Shown here one piece after another: positions 42,465 to 51,935 of a DNA stretch of 64,000 bases (its first letter is position 1; each line of letters starts with the position of its first letter). The DNA comes from Paenibacillus albidus (lineage in GTDB: Bacteria; Bacillota; Bacilli; Paenibacillales; Paenibacillaceae): the NCBI RefSeq assembly GCF_014644435.1, contig NZ_BMKR01000016.1, forward strand, positions 62,001-126,000. The letters are read 5' to 3'. The position numbers were made by a program, and so were the translations under genes. Below the pieces are notes generated by a model. The model searched no databases. It was not told the origin of the DNA and worked only from the letters and a program-made list of their open reading frames with translations.

Positions 42465-42566
42465 GTGGGATCATCCTTTCCTCGTGCTGTTGTAGTCTTA
42501 GTTTAAACGGTCATCCAGGATTTGAAACACAGTTGCAAACGGCGGTTTGCGGGCATACAGCAAGTT

Positions 42567-42592
42567 GTTTCGGCGCCATTGGAGGGGGGTAA
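42567..42592 (+). promoter_or_regulatory. SigB-like promoter before the DUF948 gene
   Basis: GTTTCG (42567-42572), a 14-nt spacer and GGGTAA (42587-42592). This resembles the SigB consensus GTTT / GGGTAT and has the same spacing as the site before rsbV at 51936. Confidence 0.55.
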
Positions 42593-42654
42593 CTATGCAG
42601 TAATCCGGCAGACACAGCCGCCGCTCAATTTAAGATTTGGAAGGGGATTCGGAT

Positions 42655-43161
42655 ATGATTATTGAACTTAGCGTAGCCCTGGCAGCTGTCGCATTCGCAG
42701 TACTTGTCTTCTTTTTAATTAAGACCCTGAAGTCGGCGAAGGATTCGCTCGACAAAGTCAGCCAAACGCTGCAAGAGGTCCAGAAGACCATTGATGAACT
42801 TACCTATGAGGTGAAGACAACCGTCAGACACGCCAATGATATAACAGCGGATGTGCAGAACAAGATTCAGAAGATTGATCCTATTATGGATTCCGTCAAA
42901 AACCTGGGCGATGTCCTGAGCGAGTTATCCCTAACGGTTAAAGAGGTGTCTGTCACAGTGATTGAGAAATTCCGTAAATCGCGGGAATTAAAGGACAAAG
43001 CTAAGGCTGTCTCGGTAGACAGTGCGCCGCTTACTCCTTCCGAAGAACGGACCATACAATCTTATGATGCTGTATACGACAAAAAAGGATCGGGAAAATT
43101 AAGTGCAGTTCTCAAAGGCGTAGATGTAGCTGCTACTCTTTGGAAGAAATACCGCCATTAG
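42655..43161 (+). CDS. DUF948 family (YtxG-like) membrane-anchored protein
   Basis: A 168-residue protein. An N-terminal membrane segment (~2-22) is followed by a long heptad-like coiled coil (~25-110: SLDKVSQTLQEVQKTIDELT, ADVQNKIQKIDPIMDSVKNL), then a Ser/Thr-rich part and a basic end WKKYRH. This is the DUF948 pattern, seen in B. subtilis general-stress protein YtxG. The ATG at 42655 follows GGAAGGGGATTC; an upstream TTG at 42637 is less likely. The SigB-like promoter upstream and the SigB gene 10 kb away agree with stress induction. Confidence 0.87.
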   Translation: MIIELSVALAAVAFAVLVFFLIKTLKSAKDSLDKVSQTLQEVQKTIDELTYEVKTTVRHANDITADVQNKIQKIDPIMDSVKNLGDVLSELSLTVKEVSVTVIEKFRKSRELKDKAKAVSVDSAPLTPSEERTIQSYDAVYDKKGSGKLSAVLKGVDVAATLWKKYRH

Positions 43162-43226
43162 TATTTGAAGATGAAGCAGGTACTGCTGTGATGGCGGATT
43201 GAAGAAAAGAAAGGCGGGACAACAAC

Positions 43227-43760
43227 ATGACCATTGTCATCCTTTTGCTTAGTCTCCTTTCTCCCTATTTTGATGCCTCCACACAGAAGGAGCCCCTGCC
43301 GGAAGCTGTCATCTTCATGCAGCCCTCCGTCGTTTTGGCTTACCAGGACAACGTGCCTTCCGCTGCTTATCTAAACAGCTTTGAGTCTTTGGCGGGAGTG
43401 GCGCTTTATACAACGCAGGAAGACCTGGTGCTTACTAAGGGGGAGCCGCTTCGGATTGCTCCTGATCCTTGGCAGGAATGTCTGGAATACCAATATGCGG
43501 ACATGTCGGCGGGAGTTTGTGGCGGAGTTGTGCTGTATGTACATGTGACTCCTTCGCAAGCCTTGCAGTATGGACTGGATCTAAACGGGGTGAAGCTGGA
43601 CCCTGCCAGGAATAATCTGCACGAGCTGCTCGGCAGCCCCGATTTTGTAGCGGAAGATGGAGATGTCTACATGCGAGGGAATGTGGCCCTCAAAATCTAC
43701 CGCAATATGCAGACAGGGGAGTGGGAAGGGATTGATTTGTTCGATGGTAATTCCTCCTAG
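43227..43760 (+). CDS. Secreted protein, unknown function
   Basis: A 177-residue protein with a hydrophobic N-terminus (TIVILLLSLLSPYF, residues 2-15) that is probably a signal or anchor. The soluble part contains two Cys (CLEYQYADMSAGVC) that could form a disulfide, and a C-terminal stretch LDPARNNLHELLGSPDFVAEDG reminiscent of small lipoprotein or stress-associated domains seen in Paenibacillus. No named family recognised. AAAGGCGGGA precedes the ATG. It lies between two stress-type genes and may be cotranscribed with the DUF948 gene 65 nt upstream. Confidence 0.75.
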   Translation: MTIVILLLSLLSPYFDASTQKEPLPEAVIFMQPSVVLAYQDNVPSAAYLNSFESLAGVALYTTQEDLVLTKGEPLRIAPDPWQECLEYQYADMSAGVCGGVVLYVHVTPSQALQYGLDLNGVKLDPARNNLHELLGSPDFVAEDGDVYMRGNVALKIYRNMQTGEWEGIDLFDGNSS

Positions 43761-43853
43761 TCCGTTTCATTTCCGTGAATTGCGTTTAAGTTAACATCAG
43801 TTGTCGTTTGTCACAGTGGACCCTTTATCCTTCAGAAGGAGAGTGAACACACT

Positions 43854-44201
43854 ATGGATTCAATCCATGCACAGTCCTATGCAAAGATTGTGGAGAATGG
43901 CGTTCAGGCGATTGAAGAAGTAAACCGGCTGCGCGGGAGCGGCTACACCAAGGAAGATATCTACGTTATCAGCCATAATCAGGAACGCGAAGACCGTATC
44001 GTCGATGCAGCCGATACCAATGAGGTAGGCATGCATGAGGAAGGGTTGTTCGGCACCATTGCCAATCTTTTCCGTTCGCGGGGCGATGAGCTCCGTTCCA
44101 AGATTGTTTCTTTGGGATTTAGCGAAGCGGAAGCGGACTTTTATGAAAAAGAACTTGATATGGGCAAGGTTCTCGTCATTGCCAGCCGAACCTCGAGTTA
44201 G
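43854..44201 (+). CDS. General stress protein 17M-like (YflT family)
   Basis: A 115-residue cytosolic protein with the YflT/general-stress-17M pattern: AKIVENGVQAIEEVNRLRGSG, YTKEDIYVISHNQ, EEGLFGTIANLF, and a C-terminal LGFSEAEADFYEKELDMGKV. Members are induced by heat and general stress in bacilli; the biochemical role is unknown. AAGGAGAG lies ~11 nt before the ATG. No SigB-type box was found directly upstream. It is followed by a terminator and the signalling cluster. Confidence 0.85.
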   Translation: MDSIHAQSYAKIVENGVQAIEEVNRLRGSGYTKEDIYVISHNQEREDRIVDAADTNEVGMHEEGLFGTIANLFRSRGDELRSKIVSLGFSEAEADFYEKELDMGKVLVIASRTSS

Positions 44202-44240
44202 AACGGGTCGTTTGCGCGGGAGAGCTCATAGTCCAATAGC

Positions 44241-44287
44241 GTAACCTCCAGAACCACTAGGTGTAGTGGGGCTGGAGGTTACTTTGT
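44241..44287 (+). terminator. Terminator after the YflT-like gene
   Basis: GTAACCTCCAG (44241-44251) with inner CCACTA pairs with TAGTGG and CTGGAGGTTAC (to 44282), followed by TTTGTTG. Confidence 0.85.
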
Positions 44288-44414
44288 TGAAGAAACAGGA
44301 ATGTCTATGCCGGCCCGGCTCACTAATAGCACAGATCCGTCCAATATCGTATGATATAAATATAGAGCTTGCAGGGTTTTCGGAGAAAAAAATTATTTGT
44401 GTGAGGTGAAGAGG

Positions 44415-45587
44415 ATGAGAATTTTAATCGTAGATGACAATCCCACTAACGTAATCATTATCCGTGAAATCCTGAAAAAAGAAGATTACCGGAATTTCAT
44501 TACAGCATCTTCTGCCAAAGAGATGCTGTCACTGCTGGGTATCGGCTCCGAAAAAGGAGAGGAACAGCCCAAGCAGTCCAATATAGATTTAATTCTGCTC
44601 GATATGATGATGCCGGAAATGGATGGGATTGAGGCCTGCCGGGTAGTCCAGCAGTATGAGCAGCTGAAAGATATCCCGATTATTATGGTTACGGCTGTCG
44701 GAGATTCCAAGAAATTGGCGGAAGCCCTGGATGCCGGCGCCGTAGACTATGTCACGAAGCCCATTAATAAAGTGGAGCTGATGGCCAGAATCCGGCTGGC
44801 GCTCCGCCTGAAGCGGGAAAAAGACTGGCACAAGGAACGGGATCAGCGGATGCAGGATGAATTGAAGCTCGCGGCTTTGGTGCAGAATGCCGTACTCAGC
44901 TTGCCGCTGGTGGAGGACACTTTTGTAGTGCATGCGCTGTATCAACCTTCTTTTGAGCTGGCCGGCGATTTGTATGCCTGGTATCCCCTTGGCGATGGAC
45001 GTTACGGCGTCATTCTGCTGGATATGATGGGGCACGGTATTTCGTCCTCGCTGTTTTGCATGTTTATCGCTTCGGTGCTGAAAGATACAGTAACTACGTA
45101 TGTGGAGCCGGAAAAAGTGATTCAGGAGCTGAACCGGCGCTTTAACCAGCTTTATATTGAGAAGCAGCTGGTCCAGTATTATTTTACAGCCATTTATCTG
45201 GTTATAGATACCCGCATGAAGCGGATTGATTATATCAATGCCGGTCATCCCCCGGGGCTGTTCTTTGAAGGGGACGCCACGAAGCCGGTGCTGCTTGAGA
45301 GCAATTGCCACCCTGTCGGATTGTTTGACCGTATGGATGTGCAGCCGCAGAGCCTGAGTTATGAAGAAGAAGGTCATCTGGCGCTCTTCACAGACGGGTT
45401 GCTCGAGCTGGTCAAGGGTGAGCAGGAAGAACAGCTGGATTTCCTGGTGGAGCACCTCAGCGGTGGTCATGACTGGCAGGAAGAGGTTATGCGTACTGCT
45501 TTTTTCAATGATGATGCCGATGTGGAGCGCGATGATGACAAATGTCTGGTGTGGATATCACTTAAGAAGGGAACAGATAAGGAATGA
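44415..45587 (+). CDS. Response-regulator PP2C phosphatase (RsbY/RsbU-like)
   Basis: A 390-residue protein. Receiver domain (~1-125) has VDDNPTNVIII, phospho-acceptor Asp63 in LLDMMMPEMDG and Lys in VTKPINK. A coiled linker with REKDWHKERDQRMQDELKLA leads to a SpoIIE/PP2C domain (~165-388) with metal-binding Asp residues in FELAGDLYAWYPLGDGRYG, LLDMMGHGISSSL and YINAGHPPGLFFEG. Such enzymes dephosphorylate RsbV and so free SigB. The receiver indicates control by phosphorelay, as for RsbY of Bacillus cereus (known from literature; orthology here is inferred). The frame opens at TTG 44397, but GAGGTGAAGAGG fits ATG 44415. Its stop overlaps the next start. Confidence 0.9.
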   Translation: MRILIVDDNPTNVIIIREILKKEDYRNFITASSAKEMLSLLGIGSEKGEEQPKQSNIDLILLDMMMPEMDGIEACRVVQQYEQLKDIPIIMVTAVGDSKKLAEALDAGAVDYVTKPINKVELMARIRLALRLKREKDWHKERDQRMQDELKLAALVQNAVLSLPLVEDTFVVHALYQPSFELAGDLYAWYPLGDGRYGVILLDMMGHGISSSLFCMFIASVLKDTVTTYVEPEKVIQELNRRFNQLYIEKQLVQYYFTAIYLVIDTRMKRIDYINAGHPPGLFFEGDATKPVLLESNCHPVGLFDRMDVQPQSLSYEEEGHLALFTDGLLELVKGEQEEQLDFLVEHLSGGHDWQEEVMRTAFFNDDADVERDDDKCLVWISLKKGTDKE

Positions 45588-48500
45588 AGATTAAAGCCAA
45601 GCTGCTGATCGGCTTTAGTGCGATGCTGGCCCTTATGCTTGCACTTACCTTGATTGGATATGACCGTCTGGATTATATGAATTCTCAGTTGGACGGCTTT
45701 CAGGAAAGATATTCCAAGGGGCGTTCTGCTTCAGGCATGCGCGGAGAAGTGAATGATATGGCGCGGATTCTGACGACATCTATGTTAAATGCCGATACTA
45801 CGGTCGTTGAAGCCCAGAAGGCTGAAATTGAGAAGAAAATCACTGCTGCTAATACACATTTTGAGAATATCAAGGAAATGATGGTCTCGGCCAATGAGCA
45901 GCAGCTGGTCTCCAGAATATCCAGTGCTTATACCGGCTATCTGGACTATCAGAACAAAGCCCTTGCCCTAGTTGCGGAGGGGTATTTCCAGAACGCGAAT
46001 ACCCTCCGCGACAGTACGGGGCAAGTAGTTCAGGATGAGGTGCTGAACAGCTTGAATGCCTTGTCCGATTACAATGCTTTTGTGATGGATGAGGAGAGCA
46101 CAAAGTCCAGAGAGGCCTATGAAAGCTCTATCCAGATGGTAACTTTAATGATGGTTCTGGGGCTGCTGCTGGGGCTGGGAGTCGTCCTGTGGATCATTCC
46201 GAGCATCACCCGGGGTCTGAATGTTGTATCTATGATGATCTCAAGCTTCGGCAACGGCAAACTCAGAGCCATCCGCAGGATTAAGGTGACTTCCAAAGAT
46301 GAGATCGGCGAGGTGGCCCGCGTCTTTAAGGAGATGGCCGAGGACATTCAAGAGAAGCAGGAGCTGGAGAAGGCCTATACACAGGCCCAAAGCGACCAGT
46401 CCTGGCTGAATGCCAACGTGGCCCGGATTACCGAGCTGCTGCGGGGTGTTAATTCACTGGATCAGGTATCGCAGACCTTCATCAGCGAGTTCACGCCGGT
46501 GCTGGGCGCCCATTATGGTGTTGTATATCTGAAGGACAGCCAGAGCCCTGACCTGCTTAGCAGCTATGGTTACTATGCAAGCGATACGGAGCACAAACCG
46601 AAGCAGAGCTTTGAAATCGGCGAGGGACTGATCGGGCAAAGTGCGCTGGACAAAACACCGATCCGTCTGGAGAAGGCGCCGGACGGTTATGTTTCGGTGG
46701 TTTCCGGCTTCGGAGATGCTCAGCCGAACAACATATCCATTTATCCCATTTTGTTCGATGATGAAGTTCTGGGAGTGATTGAATTTGCCTCATTTACTCC
46801 GTTCAGCTCTCTGCACAATGATCTTCTGAATCAGCTGGCCAGAAATCTGGGTGTGATCCTGAACAATATCAACCGCCGACTTACTGTTGAAGAACTGCTG
46901 CGGGAATCCCAGGCCCTTACCGAAGAGCTGCAATGCCAGTCGGAAGAGCTGCAGACCCAGCAGGAGGAACTCCGCCGCTCCAACGAGAACCTGGAGGAAC
47001 AGACAGAGGCGCTCAAACGTTCCGAAGAGCTGCTGCAGCGCCAGCAGGAAGAGCTGGAGCATTATAATACCGAGCTGATCTCCAAAACCCGTGCATTGGA
47101 AGAACAGGTGCAGGAGGTTGAGGAGAAAAAGGATGAAATTGAACATGCCCGCAGCCAGCTGGAGAAGCAGGCGATGCAGCTGGCCGTTACCAGCAAGTAC
47201 AAATCGGAGTTCCTGGCCAATATGTCGCATGAGCTGCGGACGCCGCTGAACAGTCTGCTGATTCTCTCCCAATTGCTGACCGAGAACAAGGAGGGCAATT
47301 TAAGCGAGAAGCAGGTGGAGTTTGCCCACACGATTTATATGTCGGGTGCAGATTTGCTTAAGATGATTGATGAAATTCTCGATCTATCCAAAGTGGATGC
47401 CGGCAAGATGGAGCTTAGCTATGAAGAGGTTATGATGGGCGAGCTGAAGACCTTCGTGAAGCAGAATTTTGCACCCCTGGCCTCCAAGAAGGGATTGTCC
47501 CTGCGTCTTACCTTCAATGAACCGCTGCCGGACAGCCTGTATACGGACAGCCACCGGCTGAAGCAGGTGCTGCGCAATTTATTGTCCAATGCCTTTAAAT
47601 TTACAAGTGAAGGTGCTGTAGATTTCATAGTAAGCCGTGCAGATCATGCCCATTTGCCAAAATATCTGCCACAGGAGACTGAATATATCGCCATTGCGGT
47701 AAAAGACAGCGGGATTGGAATTCCGGCTGACAAAATGGATCTGGTGTTCGAGGCCTTCCAGCAGGTGGACGGAACAACCAGCCGCAAATACGGTGGCACA
47801 GGACTTGGGTTGTCCATCAGCCGTGAACTGGCCCGTCTTATGGGCGGGGCAATCGTGCTGGAATCGCGTGAGGGGCAGGGAAGCATCTTTACCCTCTATT
47901 TGCCCGTTAAAGGCAATCAAAACCTCTTGCCTGGCGGAGCGGTAGCAGCAGCAACCCGGGAAGCCGCTGCTCTGAGCGAATTTGTGGAGGATCTGCTGCC
48001 TTCCCGCACTTCAGCGGGCACGGAACCCCCGGCTCCACAGGTACAGGCAGTGATCGAAGATGACCGTGAGGAGTTATCCTCCAATGATAAAGTATTGTTG
48101 ATTATTGAAGATGATGAGAAATTTGCCAGTATATTGCTGGGTATGGCCCGCAGCCGCGGCTTTAAGGGACTGGTGGCACTTCAGGGAGATACCGGCCTGC
48201 ACATGGCCAAGACTTACTTGCCGGATGCCATTATCCTGGACATTCAGCTGCCGGTGATGGACGGGTGGTCAATTCTCAGGGAACTCAAGGGCTCGTCGCA
48301 GACCCGCCACATTCCTGTCCATGTTATTTCTGTCAATGATGAGGTCAAACAGGGCCTGATGATGGGGGCGATGGCCTACTTAAGAAAACCATCCTCCAAA
48401 GAAGCGCTGGAGCGGGCGTTCTCGCAAATTGAGAATTATACGGCCAGCGCGCTTAAGCATCTGCTTATCGTGGAGGATGACGATATCCAGCGCCGCTCCA

Positions 48501-49258
48501 TTATGGAGCTGATTGGACATGATGATGTTGCGATCACGGCCGTCTCCACGGGACAGGAGGCTTTGACGGAACTGCGGAAGCAAAGATATGATTGTATGGT
48601 ACTGGATTTGATGCTGGGGGATATGAACGGCTTTGAACTGCTGGACCAGATTCGGGATGATGAGGAACTGAATGATCTGCCGATCATTATCTATACCGGC
48701 AAGGATCTCGACAGCAAGGAAGAGACAAGGCTGCGGAAATATGCAGAATCCATTATTATTAAAGATGTGCGTTCCCCGGAAAGACTGCTGGACGAGACGA
48801 CCTTGTTCCTGCACCGGGTGGAAGCCAATCTTCCTGAAGATAAGCGTAAAATTCTGCAAAAGCTCCATAATAAAGAGGAATTATTCGACGGCAAAAAAAT
48901 ATTGCTTGTGGATGATGATATCCGCAATGTCTTTGCCCTCTCCAGTGTGCTGGAAGGGTATAACATGGAGGTCAAATTTGCGGAGAATGGCCGCGAGGCC
49001 CTTGATATCCTTGTGAATCAGGAGGATTTTGATCTCGTACTGATGGATATGATGATGCCGGAGATGGATGGATACGAGGCGATGCGCCGCATCCGCCAGA
49101 TGCCGCAGTACCAGAAGCTGCCGATTATCGCGCTTACAGCCAAGGCTATGAAAGAGGATCGTGCCAAGTGTATTGAGGCCGGAGCCTCGGATTATATGAA
49201 AAAACCGATCGGGACTGATCAACTTCTTTCGTTAATGCGGGTGTGGTTGTATTCGTAA
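45584..49258 (+). CDS. Membrane hybrid histidine kinase with three C-terminal receivers (RsbK-like)
   Basis: A 1224-residue protein. Membrane segment 1 is ~7-26, then an extracytoplasmic helical sensor (CHASE3/4HB-like, 30-183), segment 2 (~185-208), HAMP (~208-262), GAF (~290-430), and a long Glu/Gln-rich coiled coil (~437-540). HisKA has FLANMSHELRTPLNSLL (His549), and the HATPase domain has DSGIGIPADK and GGTGLGLSISRELA. Three receivers follow with Asp886 (ILDIQLPVMDG), Asp1008 (VLDLMLGDMNG) and Asp1155 (LMDMMMPEMDG). It overlaps the phosphatase gene by 4 nt (ATGA), so coupling is tight. The layout resembles B. cereus RsbK, the kinase upstream of RsbY, except that three receivers are unusual. 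Confidence 0.9.
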   Translation: MKIKAKLLIGFSAMLALMLALTLIGYDRLDYMNSQLDGFQERYSKGRSASGMRGEVNDMARILTTSMLNADTTVVEAQKAEIEKKITAANTHFENIKEMMVSANEQQLVSRISSAYTGYLDYQNKALALVAEGYFQNANTLRDSTGQVVQDEVLNSLNALSDYNAFVMDEESTKSREAYESSIQMVTLMMVLGLLLGLGVVLWIIPSITRGLNVVSMMISSFGNGKLRAIRRIKVTSKDEIGEVARVFKEMAEDIQEKQELEKAYTQAQSDQSWLNANVARITELLRGVNSLDQVSQTFISEFTPVLGAHYGVVYLKDSQSPDLLSSYGYYASDTEHKPKQSFEIGEGLIGQSALDKTPIRLEKAPDGYVSVVSGFGDAQPNNISIYPILFDDEVLGVIEFASFTPFSSLHNDLLNQLARNLGVILNNINRRLTVEELLRESQALTEELQCQSEELQTQQEELRRSNENLEEQTEALKRSEELLQRQQEELEHYNTELISKTRALEEQVQEVEEKKDEIEHARSQLEKQAMQLAVTSKYKSEFLANMSHELRTPLNSLLILSQLLTENKEGNLSEKQVEFAHTIYMSGADLLKMIDEILDLSKVDAGKMELSYEEVMMGELKTFVKQNFAPLASKKGLSLRLTFNEPLPDSLYTDSHRLKQVLRNLLSNAFKFTSEGAVDFIVSRADHAHLPKYLPQETEYIAIAVKDSGIGIPADKMDLVFEAFQQVDGTTSRKYGGTGLGLSISRELARLMGGAIVLESREGQGSIFTLYLPVKGNQNLLPGGAVAAATREAAALSEFVEDLLPSRTSAGTEPPAPQVQAVIEDDREELSSNDKVLLIIEDDEKFASILLGMARSRGFKGLVALQGDTGLHMAKTYLPDAIILDIQLPVMDGWSILRELKGSSQTRHIPVHVISVNDEVKQGLMMGAMAYLRKPSSKEALERAFSQIENYTASALKHLLIVEDDDIQRRSIMELIGHDDVAITAVSTGQEALTELRKQRYDCMVLDLMLGDMNGFELLDQIRDDEELNDLPIIIYTGKDLDSKEETRLRKYAESIIIKDVRSPERLLDETTLFLHRVEANLPEDKRKILQKLHNKEELFDGKKILLVDDDIRNVFALSSVLEGYNMEVKFAENGREALDILVNQEDFDLVLMDMMMPEMDGYEAMRRIRQMPQYQKLPIIALTAKAMKEDRAKCIEAGASDYMKKPIGTDQLLSLMRVWLYS

Positions 49259-49341
49259 CCCCGATTTTGGGGTAATACTTTTACAGATCGAACAAACAGC
49301 CAATCCAGATGTAGGAAAGGGCGGCAAGGGAGCCGGTTAAT

Positions 49342-50211
49342 ATGACAGCAATGGATCGCAGATATGATGAGCCGCCTTTAAATTTGAGTGGCAAAAACGA
49401 ACTGGAGCAGATTGAAATTGAACTGCTGCTTGACGGGGTACATCGATTGTATGGATATGATTTCCGGAATTATGCGCTGCCATCTCTAAAACGGCGGATT
49501 TGGCATCATGTTCATGCGGAGAATGTTCCAACCATATCTGCGCTGCAGGAGAAGGTGCTGCACGACCGTGCCTGCTTTGAACGTTTTATCTACAGTCTTT
49601 CTATACCGGTTACCGAAATGTTCAGAGACCCCGGATTATTTTTAACATTCCGCCAAAAGGTTATTCCCTTGCTGCGTACCTATCCGTATATCCGGATCTG
49701 GCATGCCGGCTGCTCTACAGGGGAAGAGGTCTATTCCATGGCCATTCTGTTGCATGAGGAAGGGCTGTATGACAAGGCCCGCATCTATGCCACTGATATG
49801 AATGACCGGTCCCTGCAGCAGGCCAAGGAAGGCGTGTACGAGATTGGAAAGATGAAACAATACACCAAAAATTATCTGGAGGCGGGCGGGACCCGCGCGT
49901 TCTCGGAATATTATACAGCGAAATACAATTCGGTGATTCTGCAGCCGTATTTACGCAAAAATATTATTTTTGCCGAGCATAACCTGGCTACAGACACCTC
50001 CTTTAATGAATTTAATGTGATCTTTTGCCGCAATGTGATGATCTATTTCAATGATGAGCTCCGGGACCATGTTCATGGCCTGTTCCATGAGAGTCTAAGC
50101 CGTTTCGGAGTCCTTGTTCTCGGATCGAAAGAATCGATCCATTTCACCAGGTACAGCGATAGCTATGAACCCCTGGACAGAGTGGAAAAAATTTACCGCA
50201 AAAATAAGTAG
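49342..50211 (+). CDS. CheR-type methyltransferase (RsbM-like)
   Basis: A 289-residue cytosolic SAM-dependent methyltransferase of the CheR family. The N-terminal helical domain has LYGYDFRNYALPSLKRRIW. The SAM-binding motif is IRIWHAGCSTGEEVYSMAIL (~123-137), then YATDMNDRSLQQAKEGVY and NVIFCRNVMIYFN. Chemotaxis CheR methylates Glu residues of receptors. No CheB or MCP gene is adjacent; instead it sits between two kinases of the Rsb cluster. In B. cereus, RsbM methylates RsbK and damps SigB activation, so the coiled-coil kinase next door is the likely substrate here (inference). Confidence 0.88.
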   Translation: MTAMDRRYDEPPLNLSGKNELEQIEIELLLDGVHRLYGYDFRNYALPSLKRRIWHHVHAENVPTISALQEKVLHDRACFERFIYSLSIPVTEMFRDPGLFLTFRQKVIPLLRTYPYIRIWHAGCSTGEEVYSMAILLHEEGLYDKARIYATDMNDRSLQQAKEGVYEIGKMKQYTKNYLEAGGTRAFSEYYTAKYNSVILQPYLRKNIIFAEHNLATDTSFNEFNVIFCRNVMIYFNDELRDHVHGLFHESLSRFGVLVLGSKESIHFTRYSDSYEPLDRVEKIYRKNK

Positions 50212-50228
50212 CGGGTTAGGAGGGTCCT

Positions 50229-51899
50229 ATGGGGTTTCAAGAACCGATTCATATACTACTGGTTGACGACCGTCCTGAAAACTTGCTGGCACTGGAAGCT
50301 GTGCTTGAGAGTCAGCATTATGAACTTATTAAAGCTAACTCCGGTGAAGAAGCACTGCGTTGTTTGTTGAAATATGAGTTTGCAGTGATTGTTCTGGATG
50401 TTCAGATGCCGGGTATGGATGGGATCGAAACCGCCAAAATGATCAAGTCCAGGGACAAGACCAAGGATATTCCGATTATTTTTATTTCGGCCAACAACCG
50501 TGAAGCAGAGCATTTGTTTGCCGGTTATTCTGCCGGAGCCATTGATTATATGGTCAAACCGTTTATTCCCCAAATTTTGAAATCCAAAATCGAAGGCTTT
50601 GTCGATATGTATTTGACGAGCAAGAAACACCAGATGCAATCCATGCTGCTTCAGCAAAAAACGCAAGAGCTTGAAAGAATCAACGGAGAGCTGGTCAAGG
50701 CGAAGGAAGAGGCGGAAAGCGCCGCCAAGGCCAAGACGGAATTTCTAGCCATGATGAGCCATGAGATCCGCACACCGATGAACGGGGTCGTGGGCATGAT
50801 TGATCTGCTGATGGAGACTGAACTGGCTGCGGAGCAGAAGGAATATACGGAAATTATCCGTAAAAGTGCCGATACACTGATCACCGTCATTAACGATATC
50901 CTTGATTTCACCAAAATGGAGTCAGGCAAAATGGAAATGGAAGAACAGTTGTTTGACCTCCGCTCCTGCATTCAAGAAGTCTTCAGCCTGTTCTCTGTGG
51001 AGGCAGGCAAGAAGAACCTGGAGCTCGCTTATTTCATTGACCAGAAGCTCCCCAGGCTTTTATATGGGGATATGGCGCGTCTGCGGCAGGTCTTAATTAA
51101 TCTGGTGGCCAATGCAGTTAAGTTTACCAACCAGGGCGGAGTTTATTTGGTTGCTTCTAATATCCAATCCGCTGATAATAAACTGGTAGTGGAATTTACA
51201 GTGAAAGACACGGGGATCGGGATATCTCCGGAGAAGTGTGACCGGCTGTTTAAGCCGTTCTCCCAGCTTGATTCGTCCATGACGCGCAAATATGGAGGGA
51301 CCGGCTTAGGACTTGCGATCTGTAAATCGCTTGTCGGGATGATGGGCGGCGATATTCGGGTGGAATCCATGGAGGAGAGGGGCGCAACCTTTGTCTTCAC
51401 CATCCAGGCTGCATTGCCCGAGGATGAACTCGCCAGAGGTTTTCAGGAAGATGAACCGGAAGGGCCGGCGGCAACCGAGGAGGAGCGCAGCCGGGTGCTT
51501 ATTGTCGATGACCATCCCATTAATCAGCGGCTGATGGTCAGCATGCTGGATAAGCTTGGTTTCGATGCGGATATCGCTGAAGACGGCAGGCAGGCAGTGC
51601 AGATGGCTTCCAAGCAGCGCTATGATTTTATCTTCATGGATTTACAAATGCCGGTAATGGACGGATTGGAAGCTACAGCCCAGATCCGCCAGGAGGGCAG
51701 CCTTAATGCCGCTGATGCTGTGATTATTGCCATGACCGCCAATGTGATGGAGGGCATTCAGAACCGCTGTATCGCATCGGGAATGGATGATTATATCAGC
51801 AAGCCGCTCAAACTGAGCAGCATCAAGCATATTATTTCCCGGTATTCGCGGCCGGATCCGTTGTTTATAGACAGGGGAACATCCCTTCATAATGCATAA
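50229..51899 (+). CDS. Soluble hybrid histidine kinase (REC-HisKA-HATPase-REC)
   Basis: A 556-residue protein without membrane segments. The N-terminal receiver has VDDRPENLLALEAVLES and Asp57 in VLDVQMPGMDG; a coiled linker follows. HisKA is FLAMMSHEIRTPMNGVVGM (His178), the HATPase domain has NLVANAVKFTN and KYGGTGLGLAICKSLVG, and a C-terminal receiver has IVDDHPINQRLM and Asp471 in FMDLQMPVMDG. The two receivers suggest phosphate passes in from another kinase or out to another receiver. ATG 50229 follows GGAGGG, 17 nt after the methyltransferase stop. It is extra relative to the known RsbK/RsbY/RsbM set. Its end is followed by the SigB-type promoter of rsbV. Confidence 0.9.
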   Translation: MGFQEPIHILLVDDRPENLLALEAVLESQHYELIKANSGEEALRCLLKYEFAVIVLDVQMPGMDGIETAKMIKSRDKTKDIPIIFISANNREAEHLFAGYSAGAIDYMVKPFIPQILKSKIEGFVDMYLTSKKHQMQSMLLQQKTQELERINGELVKAKEEAESAAKAKTEFLAMMSHEIRTPMNGVVGMIDLLMETELAAEQKEYTEIIRKSADTLITVINDILDFTKMESGKMEMEEQLFDLRSCIQEVFSLFSVEAGKKNLELAYFIDQKLPRLLYGDMARLRQVLINLVANAVKFTNQGGVYLVASNIQSADNKLVVEFTVKDTGIGISPEKCDRLFKPFSQLDSSMTRKYGGTGLGLAICKSLVGMMGGDIRVESMEERGATFVFTIQAALPEDELARGFQEDEPEGPAATEEERSRVLIVDDHPINQRLMVSMLDKLGFDADIAEDGRQAVQMASKQRYDFIFMDLQMPVMDGLEATAQIRQEGSLNAADAVIIAMTANVMEGIQNRCIASGMDDYISKPLKLSSIKHIISRYSRPDPLFIDRGTSLHNA

Positions 51900-51935
51900 T
51901 CCAGCAAGTTCCAGTGTCTTGATTACTATTTTTTT

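Noticed and set aside
42271..42495. 74-residue plus-strand frame
   Set aside because: It lies opposite the DUF1328 gene, which has the recognisable protein and ribosome binding site.
42500..42530. GTTTCA-N14-GTTTAA on the minus strand before the DUF1328 gene as a SigB promoter
   Set aside because: The -10 element lacks the GGG of SigB promoters; similarity is limited to the -35 box.
49256..49275. ACCCC/GGGGT hairpin after the large hybrid kinase gene as a terminator
   Set aside because: Only 5 bp and no T run; the methyltransferase gene follows closely and is probably cotranscribed.
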